A program made the position numbers and the translations under genes. From assembly GCA_965229115.1 (NCBI GenBank), contig CBDDIR010000003.1, positions 310,001 to 374,000 on the forward strand: DNA of 64,000 nucleotides, read 5' to 3'. This document shows positions 24,878 to 33,876 of this stretch, one piece after another; the first letter of the stretch is position 1, and each line of letters starts with the position of its first letter. This DNA is from UBA7672 sp965229115 (lineage in GTDB: Bacteria; Pseudomonadota; Alphaproteobacteria; Caulobacterales; Hyphomonadaceae). The notes under the pieces are model-generated. The model ran no database searches. It saw nothing but the letters and a program-made list of their open reading frames with translations, and had not been told where the DNA came from.

Positions 24878-25762
24878 TCAACGCCGCCCAGCTAGCCAGA
24901 CACCGCAGAGTACCAGCGCGCAGCCGATCATTTGCACCTGCGTGAGGGCTTCGTTGAAGAGCGGCCAGGCGATGAGGGCGCCGGTGACGGGCTGGATCAG
25001 CAGGAGGAGGCCGGCGACGGAGGCGGGCGTGCGGCCGACGCCGGCGACGATGAGGCCCTGTCCGATGACGTGGGCGACGATGGCGAGGGCGAGGGGCCAG
25101 ATGAACCAGCTGGGCTCTGGCGGGATGAGGGCTTCGTTGCGGACGCCGGAGGCGATGGCGGAGACGACAAGCGTGGCGGCGGTGGACCAGAAGAGCACCT
25201 GCATCGCGGTTTCGGTGCGGCGGGCGAGCTTGGCGAAGAAGAGGTAGAGGCCGACCATTACGGCGGCGATGAGGGCGAGGAGGTCGCCCTGGATCGCGCC
25301 GCTGGAGTGGGCGTTGGCGGCGCCCTGACTGAGGAAGAAGGCGCCGAGGAGGGCGACGCTGATCGCGATGAGCCAGATGTTGGTGGGGCGCTCCCGCAGG
25401 ACGACCCAGGCGACGAGGCCGACGGCGGCGTTGCCGAGGTTCACGAGGAAGGTGGCGTTGGCGACGGAGGTCATCACCAGCGACGCGTGCCAGAAGGTGA
25501 TGTCGAGGCCGAAGAAGGTGCCGGCGACGAGGGCGATGACGGATGGACGGCCGAGCTTGCCGCCGCCCGCGTAGATGACGGCGGCGATCATCGGTAGGGC
25601 GAAGAGGAAGCGCCAGAAGGCGGTGGCTTGCGGGCCGAAGTCTGAGAGGCGGAGGCCGATGGGCGCAAAGCCGATGGCGACGGCGCCGCCGAGCACCATG
25701 GCGGGGCCGATCCATGACGGGCTCGTCGTAGCGGCAGGTGAGCCGGGTGTCGGCGCGTTCAA
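24878..25762 (-). CDS. EamA/DMT-family transporter
   Basis: A 294-residue inner-membrane protein with about ten hydrophobic segments in two repeated halves, as in drug/metabolite exporters of the EamA family. 'FGPQATAFWRFLFALP', 'GLDITFWHASLVMTSVANATFLVNLGNAAV' and 'QPVTGALIAWPLFNEALT' are typical. The substrate is unknown. Its ATG overlaps the gluQRS stop by 4 bp, so the two are translationally coupled. The marR gene follows. Confidence 0.88.
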   Translation of the reverse strand: MNAPTPGSPAATTSPSWIGPAMVLGGAVAIGFAPIGLRLSDFGPQATAFWRFLFALPMIAAVIYAGGGKLGRPSVIALVAGTFFGLDITFWHASLVMTSVANATFLVNLGNAAVGLVAWVVLRERPTNIWLIAISVALLGAFFLSQGAANAHSSGAIQGDLLALIAAVMVGLYLFFAKLARRTETAMQVLFWSTAATLVVSAIASGVRNEALIPPEPSWFIWPLALAIVAHVIGQGLIVAGVGRTPASVAGLLLLIQPVTGALIAWPLFNEALTQVQMIGCALVLCGVWLAGRR

Positions 25763-26631
25763 GCAGGCAATCCAATGCGGGCGCGAATGTCGGCGGGGGA
25801 TACGCCTGCTTCGCGCAAGGCAGCAAGGGTCAGCGACTGGTCGCGCTTGGCGTAGCGCTTGCCGTCAGGGCCTGTGAGTAACGCGTGGTGGGAGTAGATC
25901 GGCGTGGGCAGGCCGAGCAGGCGCTGCAGCAGCACGTGGATGTGAGTCGAGAGGCGAAGGTCTTCGCCGCGGATGATGTGAGTGATGCCTTGCAGTGCAT
26001 CATCGTGCGTGACGGAGAGATGATAACTCGTCGGCGTGTCCTTGCGTGCGAGGATGACGTCGCCGAGCAGATTGGGACACGCTGATACAATCTGTTCTGT
26101 GTTCGAGCCGAGCGCGCGTTCGACAAATTCCATTCGCGCGAACTCTTCGCCTAGCAGGTCCTGTGAATACTTTATTGAAAGCCGCCACGCGAAAGATTCG
26201 CCACGAGCGATGCGTGACTCTTCTTCGTCTGCGCTCATCATCCGGGTTGGCCCCGTGTAGATAACTCCGCTGTCTCCTTCGCCTGCTGTGTGCGGTGCGG
26301 AGAGCGACGCGGCGGCGATCTCCTTGCGTGTGAGGAAGCAGCGATAGACGACGCCGAGCGCGCGGAGGCGATCGAGAGCGGCTGCATAGTCAGGCATGTG
26401 ATCGGACTGGCGCCGTACGGGCAGGGGCCATGAGAGGCCGAGCCACGTCAGGTCTTCGTAGATGGCTGCTTCGTACTCGGGACGGCAGCGCGTGGTGTCG
26501 ATGTCTTCGAGGCGCAAAACGAAGACGCCGCCAGCTTGCGCGGCGGCGTCTGAAGCTAGTAGCGCGGAGTAAGCGTGACCTAGATGCAGGTAGCCGGTCG
26601 GACTGGGCGCAAATCGCGTGATGAAGCTCAT
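25759..26631 (-). CDS. gluQRS: Glutamyl-Q tRNA(Asp) synthetase
   Basis: Activates glutamate and transfers it to queuosine-34 of tRNA-Asp. The 290-residue product is a truncated GluRS without the anticodon-binding domain. The HIGH-type motif is in APSPTGYLHLGHA near residues 7-19, and the KMSKS-equivalent is KRYAKRD near 257-263. The start at 26631 begins the conserved core; an upstream extension is not supported. It lies 18 bp after the large lipoprotein gene and overlaps the EamA gene. Confidence 0.93.
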   Translation of the reverse strand: MSFITRFAPSPTGYLHLGHAYSALLASDAAAQAGGVFVLRLEDIDTTRCRPEYEAAIYEDLTWLGLSWPLPVRRQSDHMPDYAAALDRLRALGVVYRCFLTRKEIAAASLSAPHTAGEGDSGVIYTGPTRMMSADEEESRIARGESFAWRLSIKYSQDLLGEEFARMEFVERALGSNTEQIVSACPNLLGDVILARKDTPTSYHLSVTHDDALQGITHIIRGEDLRLSTHIHVLLQRLLGLPTPIYSHHALLTGPDGKRYAKRDQSLTLAALREAGVSPADIRARIGLPA

Positions 26632-26648
26632 GCGCCCAGTCTGATGAC

Positions 26649-28574
26649 TTACTTGCTGTGTTCGACCTTGAGGCCGAGCTTCTTCAGCTCTTCGCCGGGC
26701 GAACCCGTCGTGCCGGAGAGGCTGGTGCCGATGGCGTTCCAAGTCATCGGAGCCGGCGGCTTGAGGCCGATGTGGAGCTTGCCGCCCTGCATGATGAAGG
26801 TCGAGATCGGGGTGACGAACGGAGCGATGTCCGGCGTTGCGCCGAGCATGCCGAGCATGCTGCCGGCCATCTGGCGCAGCGATGCGCCGGTCTGGCCTTC
26901 CATCGGGTTCGAACCCGTCGGATCGGAGGCAGCCATGATCGGGCCGAGGTCGGCCGTCAGGTTGAACATCTTCTCGAGGCCGCCATTGTCGACGATGTTG
27001 ACGTCGATCAGCTTGAGCTTCGACTGGTCGTCGAAGATCTTGGCGATCGCCATCTCGTCCACGGCAGCCGGATCGTCCGGGATCAGGTCCGAGACGGCCT
27101 TGAAGCTCGGGAAGGTGCCTTCGTACTTGTTGGTGATCTGCATCAGCTTGTCGCCGCCGAAGCCGAAGTCGATCTTCGTGTCGCCCGAGGTTTCGTTCCA
27201 GGCGTAGTCGAAGTTGAAGTTGAGGTTCGGCTTGTCGAGGCCGTTCTTGGCCAGGGCTGCGCGGATGGCCGCGAAGTCCGGCGCCGGCGGGGCCGGGTAG
27301 TCGGGATCGACAGGCGTCATCGCCGAAGAGGCGGCTTCAGCCATTTCCATCATCGTCGCGAAGTCGAACGTGGCGTTCTTGGCCGAGGTCGTGATCTTCG
27401 TCGGGATGAACCAGTGGAAGTCACGCGCGTCGAGCAGGGCTTCGCCAACCGTCATCAGATCCTTGCCGTTGACGTTCAGCTTCTGGTTTTCGAACACGTA
27501 CTTGCCGAGGCTCCAGAGCTTGGTCTCGGTACGCGGCGGCACGACGCCCTTGGCCATGTAGCCGTAGAGCTTGTCGAAGTGCAGGTCTTCCATGCCGGCG
27601 TAGGCGATGCTGTAGCCGACATTGATCGGCTGAGCGGTCGGGGCTTCCAGCACGGTGATGGTGTAGGCCATGTCGCGTGCATAGGAGGCGTCGAAGTCGC
27701 CGCCGCGCCAGCCGCGGGTGCCCATCGACTTGGCGGTGAAGGCTGCGCCGACTTCGGTGCCCATCTGCTTCATGCCGAAATCGACCTTCATGTCGTAAGC
27801 GGCGAAGGTGTCGACGCCGAATGCGCGCATGATGTTGATGTAGCCGCGGAACATCGCTTCGGCTTCCGGGTCCATGCCATAGGCATCGGGCTCGGGCGTG
27901 GCGTTGGCGGCCGGGGCGGGGATCGCCTCGATCGAGCGGAGCACGACGTCGTTCAGGATGACGCGGCCGAAGCTGATGTCGTACTTGTCGAACACCGGGT
28001 TCATGGCGCTGCTGTCGAAGTCGAAGGCCGGCTCCGTCGGGCCGAGCGCATCGCTCGGGTCAGCCGGGAGGCCCGGGGGCGTGGGCGAGCCTGGAACGCC
28101 GACCATCGTGTTCATCATGTTGGCCATGCCGAAGGCCGAGACGCCCTTGGCGTCGATGCGGCTGGCGAGGGCGGCGGTTTCGGTGAGGCGCTGGCCGGTG
28201 AGGCGGGCCTTGGCGAAATCGGCGTCGAAATCGAAGAGGCGGAGTTCCTGGATGCCGAGACCAACCGTCGGCATGTCCTTCGGCGTCAGCTTGACGTCGG
28301 AGAGGACAGTCGCGTTGGCGGCGGCGTCGAAGGTGATCGCGCCCCAGGTGAACGAGACTTCCTTCGGCAGGGCAGCTTGCACGGCGGCCATGTCGGCCTG
28401 CGCAGTCGCCTTGCCCTTGAAGGTTTCACCGGCGAGCTTCGTGACGAAGCCTTCCACCGACTTGGCGTCGATATCGAGTACGCCGCGCGCACCCGATCCT
28501 TGTTGTTGGCTGCAACCGGCGACAAGCGCCACTCCGATCGCAAGCGCAGCTAAACCCGCTTTGAAAGCGCGCAT
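26649..28574 (-). CDS. Large hypothetical lipoprotein
   Basis: A 641-residue protein with lipoprotein signal MRAFKAGLAALAIGVALVAGC (Cys21). The mature part is long, Asp-rich and repetitive in style, with conserved 'DFDFA', 'KLYGYMAKGVVPPRTETKLWSLGKY' and a C-terminal domain ending KKLGLKVEHSK. It has no recognised catalytic motif. Hydrophobic heptads and repeated 'DVKLTP...LRLFDF' suggest a beta-rich, perhaps lipid-handling (AsmA/DUF945-like) architecture; this is inference. The start at 28574 has GGAGGG upstream. It is first in a run with gluQRS, eamA and marR. Confidence 0.75.
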   Translation of the reverse strand: MRAFKAGLAALAIGVALVAGCSQQQGSGARGVLDIDAKSVEGFVTKLAGETFKGKATAQADMAAVQAALPKEVSFTWGAITFDAAANATVLSDVKLTPKDMPTVGLGIQELRLFDFDADFAKARLTGQRLTETAALASRIDAKGVSAFGMANMMNTMVGVPGSPTPPGLPADPSDALGPTEPAFDFDSSAMNPVFDKYDISFGRVILNDVVLRSIEAIPAPAANATPEPDAYGMDPEAEAMFRGYINIMRAFGVDTFAAYDMKVDFGMKQMGTEVGAAFTAKSMGTRGWRGGDFDASYARDMAYTITVLEAPTAQPINVGYSIAYAGMEDLHFDKLYGYMAKGVVPPRTETKLWSLGKYVFENQKLNVNGKDLMTVGEALLDARDFHWFIPTKITTSAKNATFDFATMMEMAEAASSAMTPVDPDYPAPPAPDFAAIRAALAKNGLDKPNLNFNFDYAWNETSGDTKIDFGFGGDKLMQITNKYEGTFPSFKAVSDLIPDDPAAVDEMAIAKIFDDQSKLKLIDVNIVDNGGLEKMFNLTADLGPIMAASDPTGSNPMEGQTGASLRQMAGSMLGMLGATPDIAPFVTPISTFIMQGGKLHIGLKPPAPMTWNAIGTSLSGTTGSPGEELKKLGLKVEHSK

Positions 28575-28773
28575 TAGTCCCTCCATGGCCTTGGGAGACG
28601 CATAACCGAGACCGCGGGCACTGGCGAGCCGTTACGTGCCTAGAAACGCCTGTATTAATTTACTTTAGGGCGCATCCGGCGTGTGGGGATTTTACGCTTA
28701 CAGGTCTGCCTAACCTTGAGTCAGGTTGTGACGGTTGGGTGTCGCTTTTCGGGGCAGTGGCGGTGCGGTGACT

Positions 28774-28962
28774 CTTCCCCTGCGAAGCGGGGGGAGTACG
28801 GCGGAGCCGGGATGGGGGCGAGTTACGAGGGCGGCGCCTGTTATCCTGGGTCCCGACTTACGTCGGGATGAGCGGAGCGACGAAGTTCGAGTCCCGTTGG
28901 AACTCGCCCCCATCGTCTCGTCGCTTCGCGCCGATCCACTTCCCCCCGCTTCGCAGGGGAAG
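28774..28962. repeat. Triple-nested palindromic element
   Basis: The outer arms, 28774-28797 and 28938-28962, are near-perfect over 24 bases, with one extra base on the right. Middle arms, 28811-28824 and 28901-28914, are perfect over 14. The core TCCCGAC/GTCGGGA is at 28851-28857 and 28862-28868. It fills most of the 28575-28991 gap, which has no gene. Confidence 0.8.
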
Positions 28963-28991
28963 ACGGCAGCAACTGACGTCGGTGGGTGAGC

Positions 28992-29804
28992 CTAGTTCTG
29001 CGTGCCGCGGAGGCTTTCCCATTTGCGGGAGGGGTTGAGCATGGCGCGGAAGTATTCGCGGTTCTGCTCAAGCATCGCCTTGGGCATGTCGGCGCCGGCG
29101 ATCTTTTCGGCTTCGTCGAACTTGCCCTGGATGCCGAGGACGACGACGAGGTTCTGGGTCACGCGGTTGTCGGCGCCGGGGAGGGCGATGGCTTCGCGCA
29201 GGGTCTGTTCGGCCAGGCCCGGCTTGCCTTCGAGGGCGTAGGACAGGCCGAGATTGGCGAGGATTTTCGGGTTGTTCGGCGAGAGCGCCATGGCGCGGCG
29301 GTAGTAGTCCTGTGCGCCGGCGTGCTGGTCGAGCTGGTCCATGGTGACGCCGATGATCGAGAGCATGCGCCAGTCGGACTGGCCGCCGGCTTCGGCGCGG
29401 GCGAGCGCCATGGCGGCGTCCTGCGGCTTGCCCTGGTCGAGCGAGGCCTGCGCATAGATGAGGGTGAGGTCGACATCGCCCTGTTTCAGGGTGAGCGCCT
29501 GGGTCGAGACTTCGGCGGCGCGGGCGGACGAGCCGACGGCGCGGAGGACAGTCGCGTATTTCAGGGCGGCGGCGTACTCGTTCGGGTTCTTCTCGTATTC
29601 CTGGCCCCAGAACTTGGTCTGGCTGAGCAGGTCCTGCTTGTCGGCCAGATCGCGCTCGGCCTTGGTCGCGGGCATGATCGGGCTGGTCGCCGTGTCGATC
29701 AGGGCGGTTTCCTGAACCGTGGGCGGCGCGGCGGCGATGCAGCCGGAAAGGGCCGCTGAAAGCACAGCAAAGCTGACTGTTGCGGCAATTCGGGTGGCGG
29801 ACAT
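28992..29804 (-). CDS. TPR lipoprotein, TadD-like
   Basis: A 270-residue outer-membrane-type lipoprotein: signal ending in LSGC, then a linker and about five tetratricopeptide repeats from residue 60 on ('AALKYATVLRAVGSSARAAEV', 'DYYRRAMALSPNNPKILANLGLSYALEGKPGLAEQTL'). The C-terminal 'NREYFRAML' tail is typical of TadD-like Flp pilus-assembly or pilotin-like proteins. No other tad gene is nearby, so a pilus role is only suggested. A GAGGATCGACC site precedes the ATG. It is divergent from pepA. Confidence 0.82.
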   Translation of the reverse strand: MSATRIAATVSFAVLSAALSGCIAAAPPTVQETALIDTATSPIMPATKAERDLADKQDLLSQTKFWGQEYEKNPNEYAAALKYATVLRAVGSSARAAEVSTQALTLKQGDVDLTLIYAQASLDQGKPQDAAMALARAEAGGQSDWRMLSIIGVTMDQLDQHAGAQDYYRRAMALSPNNPKILANLGLSYALEGKPGLAEQTLREAIALPGADNRVTQNLVVVLGIQGKFDEAEKIAGADMPKAMLEQNREYFRAMLNPSRKWESLRGTQN

Positions 29805-29907
29805 GGTCGATCCTCGAATATTACCGGAATCTTGACGCGCGCCGCCTCAAGGAATCGTTAAGGCGCTGTTGGCCGCCAGATACCGCTGCAAAAGGGCTTT
29901 AGAGACC

Positions 29908-31272
29908 ATGCATCCTGCTTTTGTTTCCGGTTCGGGTTCCGTGGTTCCGCTGGTTCTGGTGACCGCCAGGGGGCTGGGCGAGTGGACCAAGGCGCAGGAC
30001 GCGCGGACCAAAACGCTGGTCGATGCGGTCGGCTTCAAGGGTGAGGCGGGCAAGACGTTGCTGCTGCACGGCGCCGGTGGCGACGTGGAGCGGGTACTGG
30101 TCGGGCTGGGCGAGGGGACGGATGGGTTTGCGCTGGCCAGCGTGCCGGGCGCCTTGCCGGCGGGTGATTATGCGCTGGGCGATATTCCTGCGGGCCTGAA
30201 TGGCGAGACGCTGGCGCTTGGCTGGGCGGACGGGGCGTATCGCTTCACGCACTACAAGGCGGGCGACAAGCCGCGGCGGTTGCAGTTGCCGGCGTCGGTG
30301 GATGCGGCGGAGGTGGAGCGGCAGGCCGAGGCGATCGACTGGCTGCGCGATCTGGTGAACACGCCGCCGTGCGATCTGGGGCCGGTGGAGATCGGCGAGG
30401 AAGCGGCGGCACTGGCGAAGGAGTTCGGCGCGTCGATCGAGATCACGACGGGGCAGGCGCTCGAGGATGGCTATCCGATGGTGCACGCCGTCGGGAAAGG
30501 CGCGGAGCAGGCGCCGCGGTTCATCGAGATAAGCTGGGGTGAGGCCAGCGCGCCGGTGCTGGCGATCGTCGGCAAGGGCGTGGCGTTCGATACGGGCGGG
30601 CTGAACCTGAAGCCGGGTTCTGGCATGGCGCTGATGAAGAAGGACATGGGCGGGGCGGCGCATGCGCTGGCGCTGGCGCGGCTGGTGATGAGCGCGGCGC
30701 TGCCGGTGAAGCTCTACTGCCTGGTGCCGGCGGTGGAGAATGCGATCGGGCCGGGATCGTTCAGGCCGAGCGACATTCTGAAGTCGCGCAAGGGCCTGAC
30801 GGTCGAGATCGATGATACCGATGCGGAGGGCAGGCTGGTGCTCGGCGATGCGCTGACGCGGGCGAGCGAGCTGAAGCCGGATCTGCTTATCGATTTTGCG
30901 ACACTTACGGGAGCGGCGCGGGTGGCGCTGGGGCCTGATCTTGCTCCTCTCTACACGGATGATGAAAAGCTCGCGGCGGATATCGCATCGGCAGCGAAAC
31001 AAGTGGGCGACCCCGTGTGGCGCATGCCGCTGTGGTCCGGATATGAGGGCGGGCTGAAGTCTCCGATCGCGGACATGAAGAATACGGGCGATGGACCGAT
31101 GGGAGGTTCCATCACCGCTGCCTTGTTCCTCAAGGCATTTGTGAACGCATCTTCATGGGCTCACTTTGACATATGGGCGTGGCGGCCTGCACGTTACGGG
31201 CGACCTGCGGGCGCGGCTGCGTGCGGATTGCGTGCTGTTTGGGCCATGTTGAAGGCCCGTTACGCGCGCTAG
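29908..31272 (+). CDS. pepA: Leucyl aminopeptidase (M17)
   Basis: A 454-residue cytosolic zinc aminopeptidase that releases N-terminal residues. The C-terminal catalytic domain has VGKGVAFDTGGLNLKPG with Lys223 and Asp228, and the M17 signature (usually NTDAEGRL) as DDTDAEGRL at 302-310. The start at 29908 follows the conserved pattern; the frame is open 13 codons upstream without support. It is followed by MarR and NlpC/P60 genes, a pairing seen repeatedly in alphaproteobacteria. Confidence 0.92.
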   Translation: MHPAFVSGSGSVVPLVLVTARGLGEWTKAQDARTKTLVDAVGFKGEAGKTLLLHGAGGDVERVLVGLGEGTDGFALASVPGALPAGDYALGDIPAGLNGETLALGWADGAYRFTHYKAGDKPRRLQLPASVDAAEVERQAEAIDWLRDLVNTPPCDLGPVEIGEEAAALAKEFGASIEITTGQALEDGYPMVHAVGKGAEQAPRFIEISWGEASAPVLAIVGKGVAFDTGGLNLKPGSGMALMKKDMGGAAHALALARLVMSAALPVKLYCLVPAVENAIGPGSFRPSDILKSRKGLTVEIDDTDAEGRLVLGDALTRASELKPDLLIDFATLTGAARVALGPDLAPLYTDDEKLAADIASAAKQVGDPVWRMPLWSGYEGGLKSPIADMKNTGDGPMGGSITAALFLKAFVNASSWAHFDIWAWRPARYGRPAGAAACGLRAVWAMLKARYAR

Positions 31273-31401
31273 GAAAAAATGACGATGTGAGCAACCCTCA
31301 TTCGTCGAACCTGTTCCAAATTTTATTCGTGCTGTTCAGCTTGAACCCGCGGCGAAATCGGGCGAGTCTCTTCCTCAAGGGGCCGGCCAATTGGAGCTGT
31401 C

Positions 31402-31899
31402 ATGGACCGCGCAACAGCGCTTGCCCTGCTTAAAGATGTTCTTGCTGAGACTGTTCGGGCTGATGGCCCGGATCTGAATGTCAGGCAGGCAGCAATCCTT
31501 CTTCGCGTTTCACTCGAACCGGGACCGCATACGGTCCGCGGACTTGCTGAAGCTCTCACTCTTGGAAAGCCTGCCGTGAGCCGCGCGCTTGATGCGCTGT
31601 CGGGTCTCGGACTGGCCACGCGCGTGCCGGATGAATCCGACCGCCGCAGCGTGCTCGTGCAGACGACCGATCGCGGCCATGCCGTGCTCGCGGGTCTGGG
31701 CGATCGCGTGATTGCGTGCGAGCGCGCGAATGCGGCTGCGGTTCAGAAAGCTGCAGCGGCTCAGACCGCTCCGAAGTCGTCGGACAACATCAAGCCGACT
31801 GCTTCTTCGCAGCCGCCATCCGCGCAGAAGCCGGTGGCGAGCCAGCCTTCTTCGTCGGCGCCAAGAGACGGCGCCGGCTCCAGCTCGCATGCAGCCTGA
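31402..31899 (+). CDS. MarR-family regulator with disordered tail
   Basis: A 165-residue protein. Residues ~10-105 are a MarR winged helix ('HTVRGLAEALTLGKPAVSRALDALSGLGLATRVPDESDRRSVLVQTT'). Residues ~110-165 are a low-complexity Ala/Ser/Pro/Lys-rich tail. The gene overlaps the following NlpC/P60 gene by 11 bp, so the tail may be constrained by, or serve to couple to, the next start. It lacks the usual long N-terminal helix of MarR dimers. Confidence 0.82.
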   Translation: MDRATALALLKDVLAETVRADGPDLNVRQAAILLRVSLEPGPHTVRGLAEALTLGKPAVSRALDALSGLGLATRVPDESDRRSVLVQTTDRGHAVLAGLGDRVIACERANAAAVQKAAAAQTAPKSSDNIKPTASSQPPSAQKPVASQPSSSAPRDGAGSSSHAA

Positions 31900-32722
31900 G
31901 CGCTGGTCGAGCGAGCCACGCCTCACACCTAAGGGGGGCTTAACGGGCGGCGAAGCCATGCGCATCGCCGCCGGTTCTGCAGCTCTCCGAAAAATCCCAG
32001 ATGGGTCCGCCGAACAGGTCAACCAGGCCTTGTTCGGCGAGCCTGTTCGCGTGCTTGAGCGGGAGACCGACAAGAACGGCGCGGAGTGGGCGTATGTCCA
32101 GCTGCGGCTGGATCGCTATGTCGGCTGGATGCGGATGGCGAGCCTTGGGCCCGCCGGAGAAGAGCCGACGCATCGCGTGCGGGTGTTGCGGTCTTTCATC
32201 TATGAGCGGGCCGACATGAAGTCGCGTCCCTCGCGCGCGGTGTCGATGAACGCACAGATGGCGCTGGGCGAGGTGGTGGGGAATTTCGTCGAGGTGAAGG
32301 GCGCGGGCTGGATCTTCGCGCGACACATTGCGCCGCTGGATGATCCGGAAACGGATTTCGTCGGCGTGGCACAGAGGTTTGTCGGCTCTCCCTATCTGTG
32401 GGGCGGTCGTGAGAGCGCGGGGATTGATTGCTCGGGGCTGGTGCAGGTGTCGCTGCAGGCGACGGGCGTTTATCCGCTGCGCGATTCCGACATGCAGGAG
32501 CAGACGCTGGGCTTCGAGTTCAAGCCGGCGGCGGATTTCTCCGACATGGAGCGGGGCGACCTCGTGTTCTGGCGCGGGCATGTGGGGATCATGTGCTCGC
32601 CGACCATGCTGCTGCATTCGAGCGCGCGCGACATGCACTGCGAGATCGAACCGCTGGGGCAGGCGGTGGATCGCATTCGTCCGATCTCGGGCGAAGTGCG
32701 GAGCGTGCGCCGGTTCGGCTAG
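31889..32722 (+). CDS. NlpC/P60 (C40) peptidase with SH3-like domains
   Basis: A 277-residue putative murein peptide endopeptidase (D-Glu-diaminopimelate cleavage is typical). N-terminal bacterial SH3-like domains (about 20-150) precede the C40 domain (152-277) with nucleophile Cys181 in GIDCSGLV and catalytic His in RGHVGIM near residue 242. There is no classical signal peptide at the ATG at 31889, which overlaps the end of the MarR gene. Cytosolic forms near pepA may act in murein-peptide recycling. Confidence 0.88.
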   Translation: MQPERWSSEPRLTPKGGLTGGEAMRIAAGSAALRKIPDGSAEQVNQALFGEPVRVLERETDKNGAEWAYVQLRLDRYVGWMRMASLGPAGEEPTHRVRVLRSFIYERADMKSRPSRAVSMNAQMALGEVVGNFVEVKGAGWIFARHIAPLDDPETDFVGVAQRFVGSPYLWGGRESAGIDCSGLVQVSLQATGVYPLRDSDMQEQTLGFEFKPAADFSDMERGDLVFWRGHVGIMCSPTMLLHSSARDMHCEIEPLGQAVDRIRPISGEVRSVRRFG

Positions 32723-32803
32723 GCGTATAGCCGCCGGTCTTGCACGTTAGCCGATATCGGCGCTTGGTGTGCGGCGTTGATCTTGCGCTTATCGGGGGCA
32801 TCC

Positions 32804-33838
32804 ATGAGCCAGAAGCGTGTTCTTGTGACCGGCGGCTCCGGCTTCATTGCCGGGCATTGCATCCTGCAACTGCTTGAGCGCGGGCATACGGTGCGCGCCA
32901 CGATACGCTCGCTTGCGAAGCAGGAGGCCGTGCGCGCGATCCTGACCGAGGCGGGGATGGTCAATGGTGAGCAGCTGAGCTTTGCCGCTGCGGACTTGCT
33001 GAGCGATGATGGATGGGCGGAGGCTGTCTCCGGTATCGACGTTGTCCTGCATGTCGCCTCGCCCGTGCAGCCGGGGCATGTCGCCAATGAGGACGACCTG
33101 ATCGTGCCGGCGCGGGAAGGGACGTTGCGTGTCCTGCGCGCGGCGCGGGGTGCGGGCGTGAAGCGCGTGGTGCTGACATCCGCCTTCCATGCCGTCAGCT
33201 GGGGTCACAAGCACAGCGATCATGTTTTCACAGAGGCTGACTGGACCATTCTCGATGGTCCCGGCGTCGATGCCTACGGCAAGAGCAAGACGCTGGCCGA
33301 ACGTGCTGCGTGGGATTTCATCAAGGCGGAGGGTCGCGGGCTGGAGCTTGCGACGATGCTGCCGGTCGCCGTGATGGGGCCGGTGATGGGCAAGGAGATT
33401 TCCGGCGCCAACCACATCGTGCAGCGCATGCTCAACGGAGACATGCCGGGCTATCCCAACCTGTTCATCCCGATCGTCGACGTGCGTGACGTGGCGAGCG
33501 CACACGTTGCGGCCGTGGATGCGCCGGGCGCTGCGGGCGAGCGGTTCCTGATCTCGAATGGCCGGGCGATCGCGATGAAGGAGATCGGCGCGATCATCCG
33601 CGAGGGTGTGAGGCCGGCGGCGAGCCGCGTTCCGACGCGCTCCATCCCCGACATCGCGGTGCGCGTCATGGCGCTGTTCAATGCAGAGCTGCGCGTGTTT
33701 GCGCCCGATCTTGGTTTTTCGAAGAAGACTTCGAACGACAAGGCTAAGCGCCTGCTCGGCTGGACACCGCGTGAACCGCGCGAGGCGATTGTCTCGGCCG
33801 CCAAGAGCATGATCGAGCGCGGCTTGCTGAAGCCGTGA
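32804..33838 (+). CDS. NAD-dependent epimerase/dehydratase family protein (extended SDR)
   Basis: A 344-residue extended short-chain reductase. TGGSGFIAGHC is the nucleotide-binding glycine motif at residues ~9-19, and YGKSK carries the catalytic Tyr/Lys near residue 164. It is most similar in layout to dihydroflavonol-4-reductase-like enzymes, which reduce aldehydes or ketones with NADPH; the substrate is unknown. The start at 32804 precedes MSQKRVLVTGG. Confidence 0.9.
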   Translation: MSQKRVLVTGGSGFIAGHCILQLLERGHTVRATIRSLAKQEAVRAILTEAGMVNGEQLSFAAADLLSDDGWAEAVSGIDVVLHVASPVQPGHVANEDDLIVPAREGTLRVLRAARGAGVKRVVLTSAFHAVSWGHKHSDHVFTEADWTILDGPGVDAYGKSKTLAERAAWDFIKAEGRGLELATMLPVAVMGPVMGKEISGANHIVQRMLNGDMPGYPNLFIPIVDVRDVASAHVAAVDAPGAAGERFLISNGRAIAMKEIGAIIREGVRPAASRVPTRSIPDIAVRVMALFNAELRVFAPDLGFSKKTSNDKAKRLLGWTPREPREAIVSAAKSMIERGLLKP

Positions 33839-33876
33839 CGGCTGCGCCTTTTCAATGCGGCCTATGGGCGGCCAAG

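Noticed and set aside
24807..25826. N-terminal extension of the MarR gene to about 516 residues
   Set aside because: The extension is antisense-like to the EamA gene, Arg/Pro-rich, and precedes a normal MarR start.
29830..29880. CtrA-type TTAA-N7-TTAA site near the TadD-like gene
   Set aside because: Only one TTAA half is present (near 29858); the second half is mismatched.
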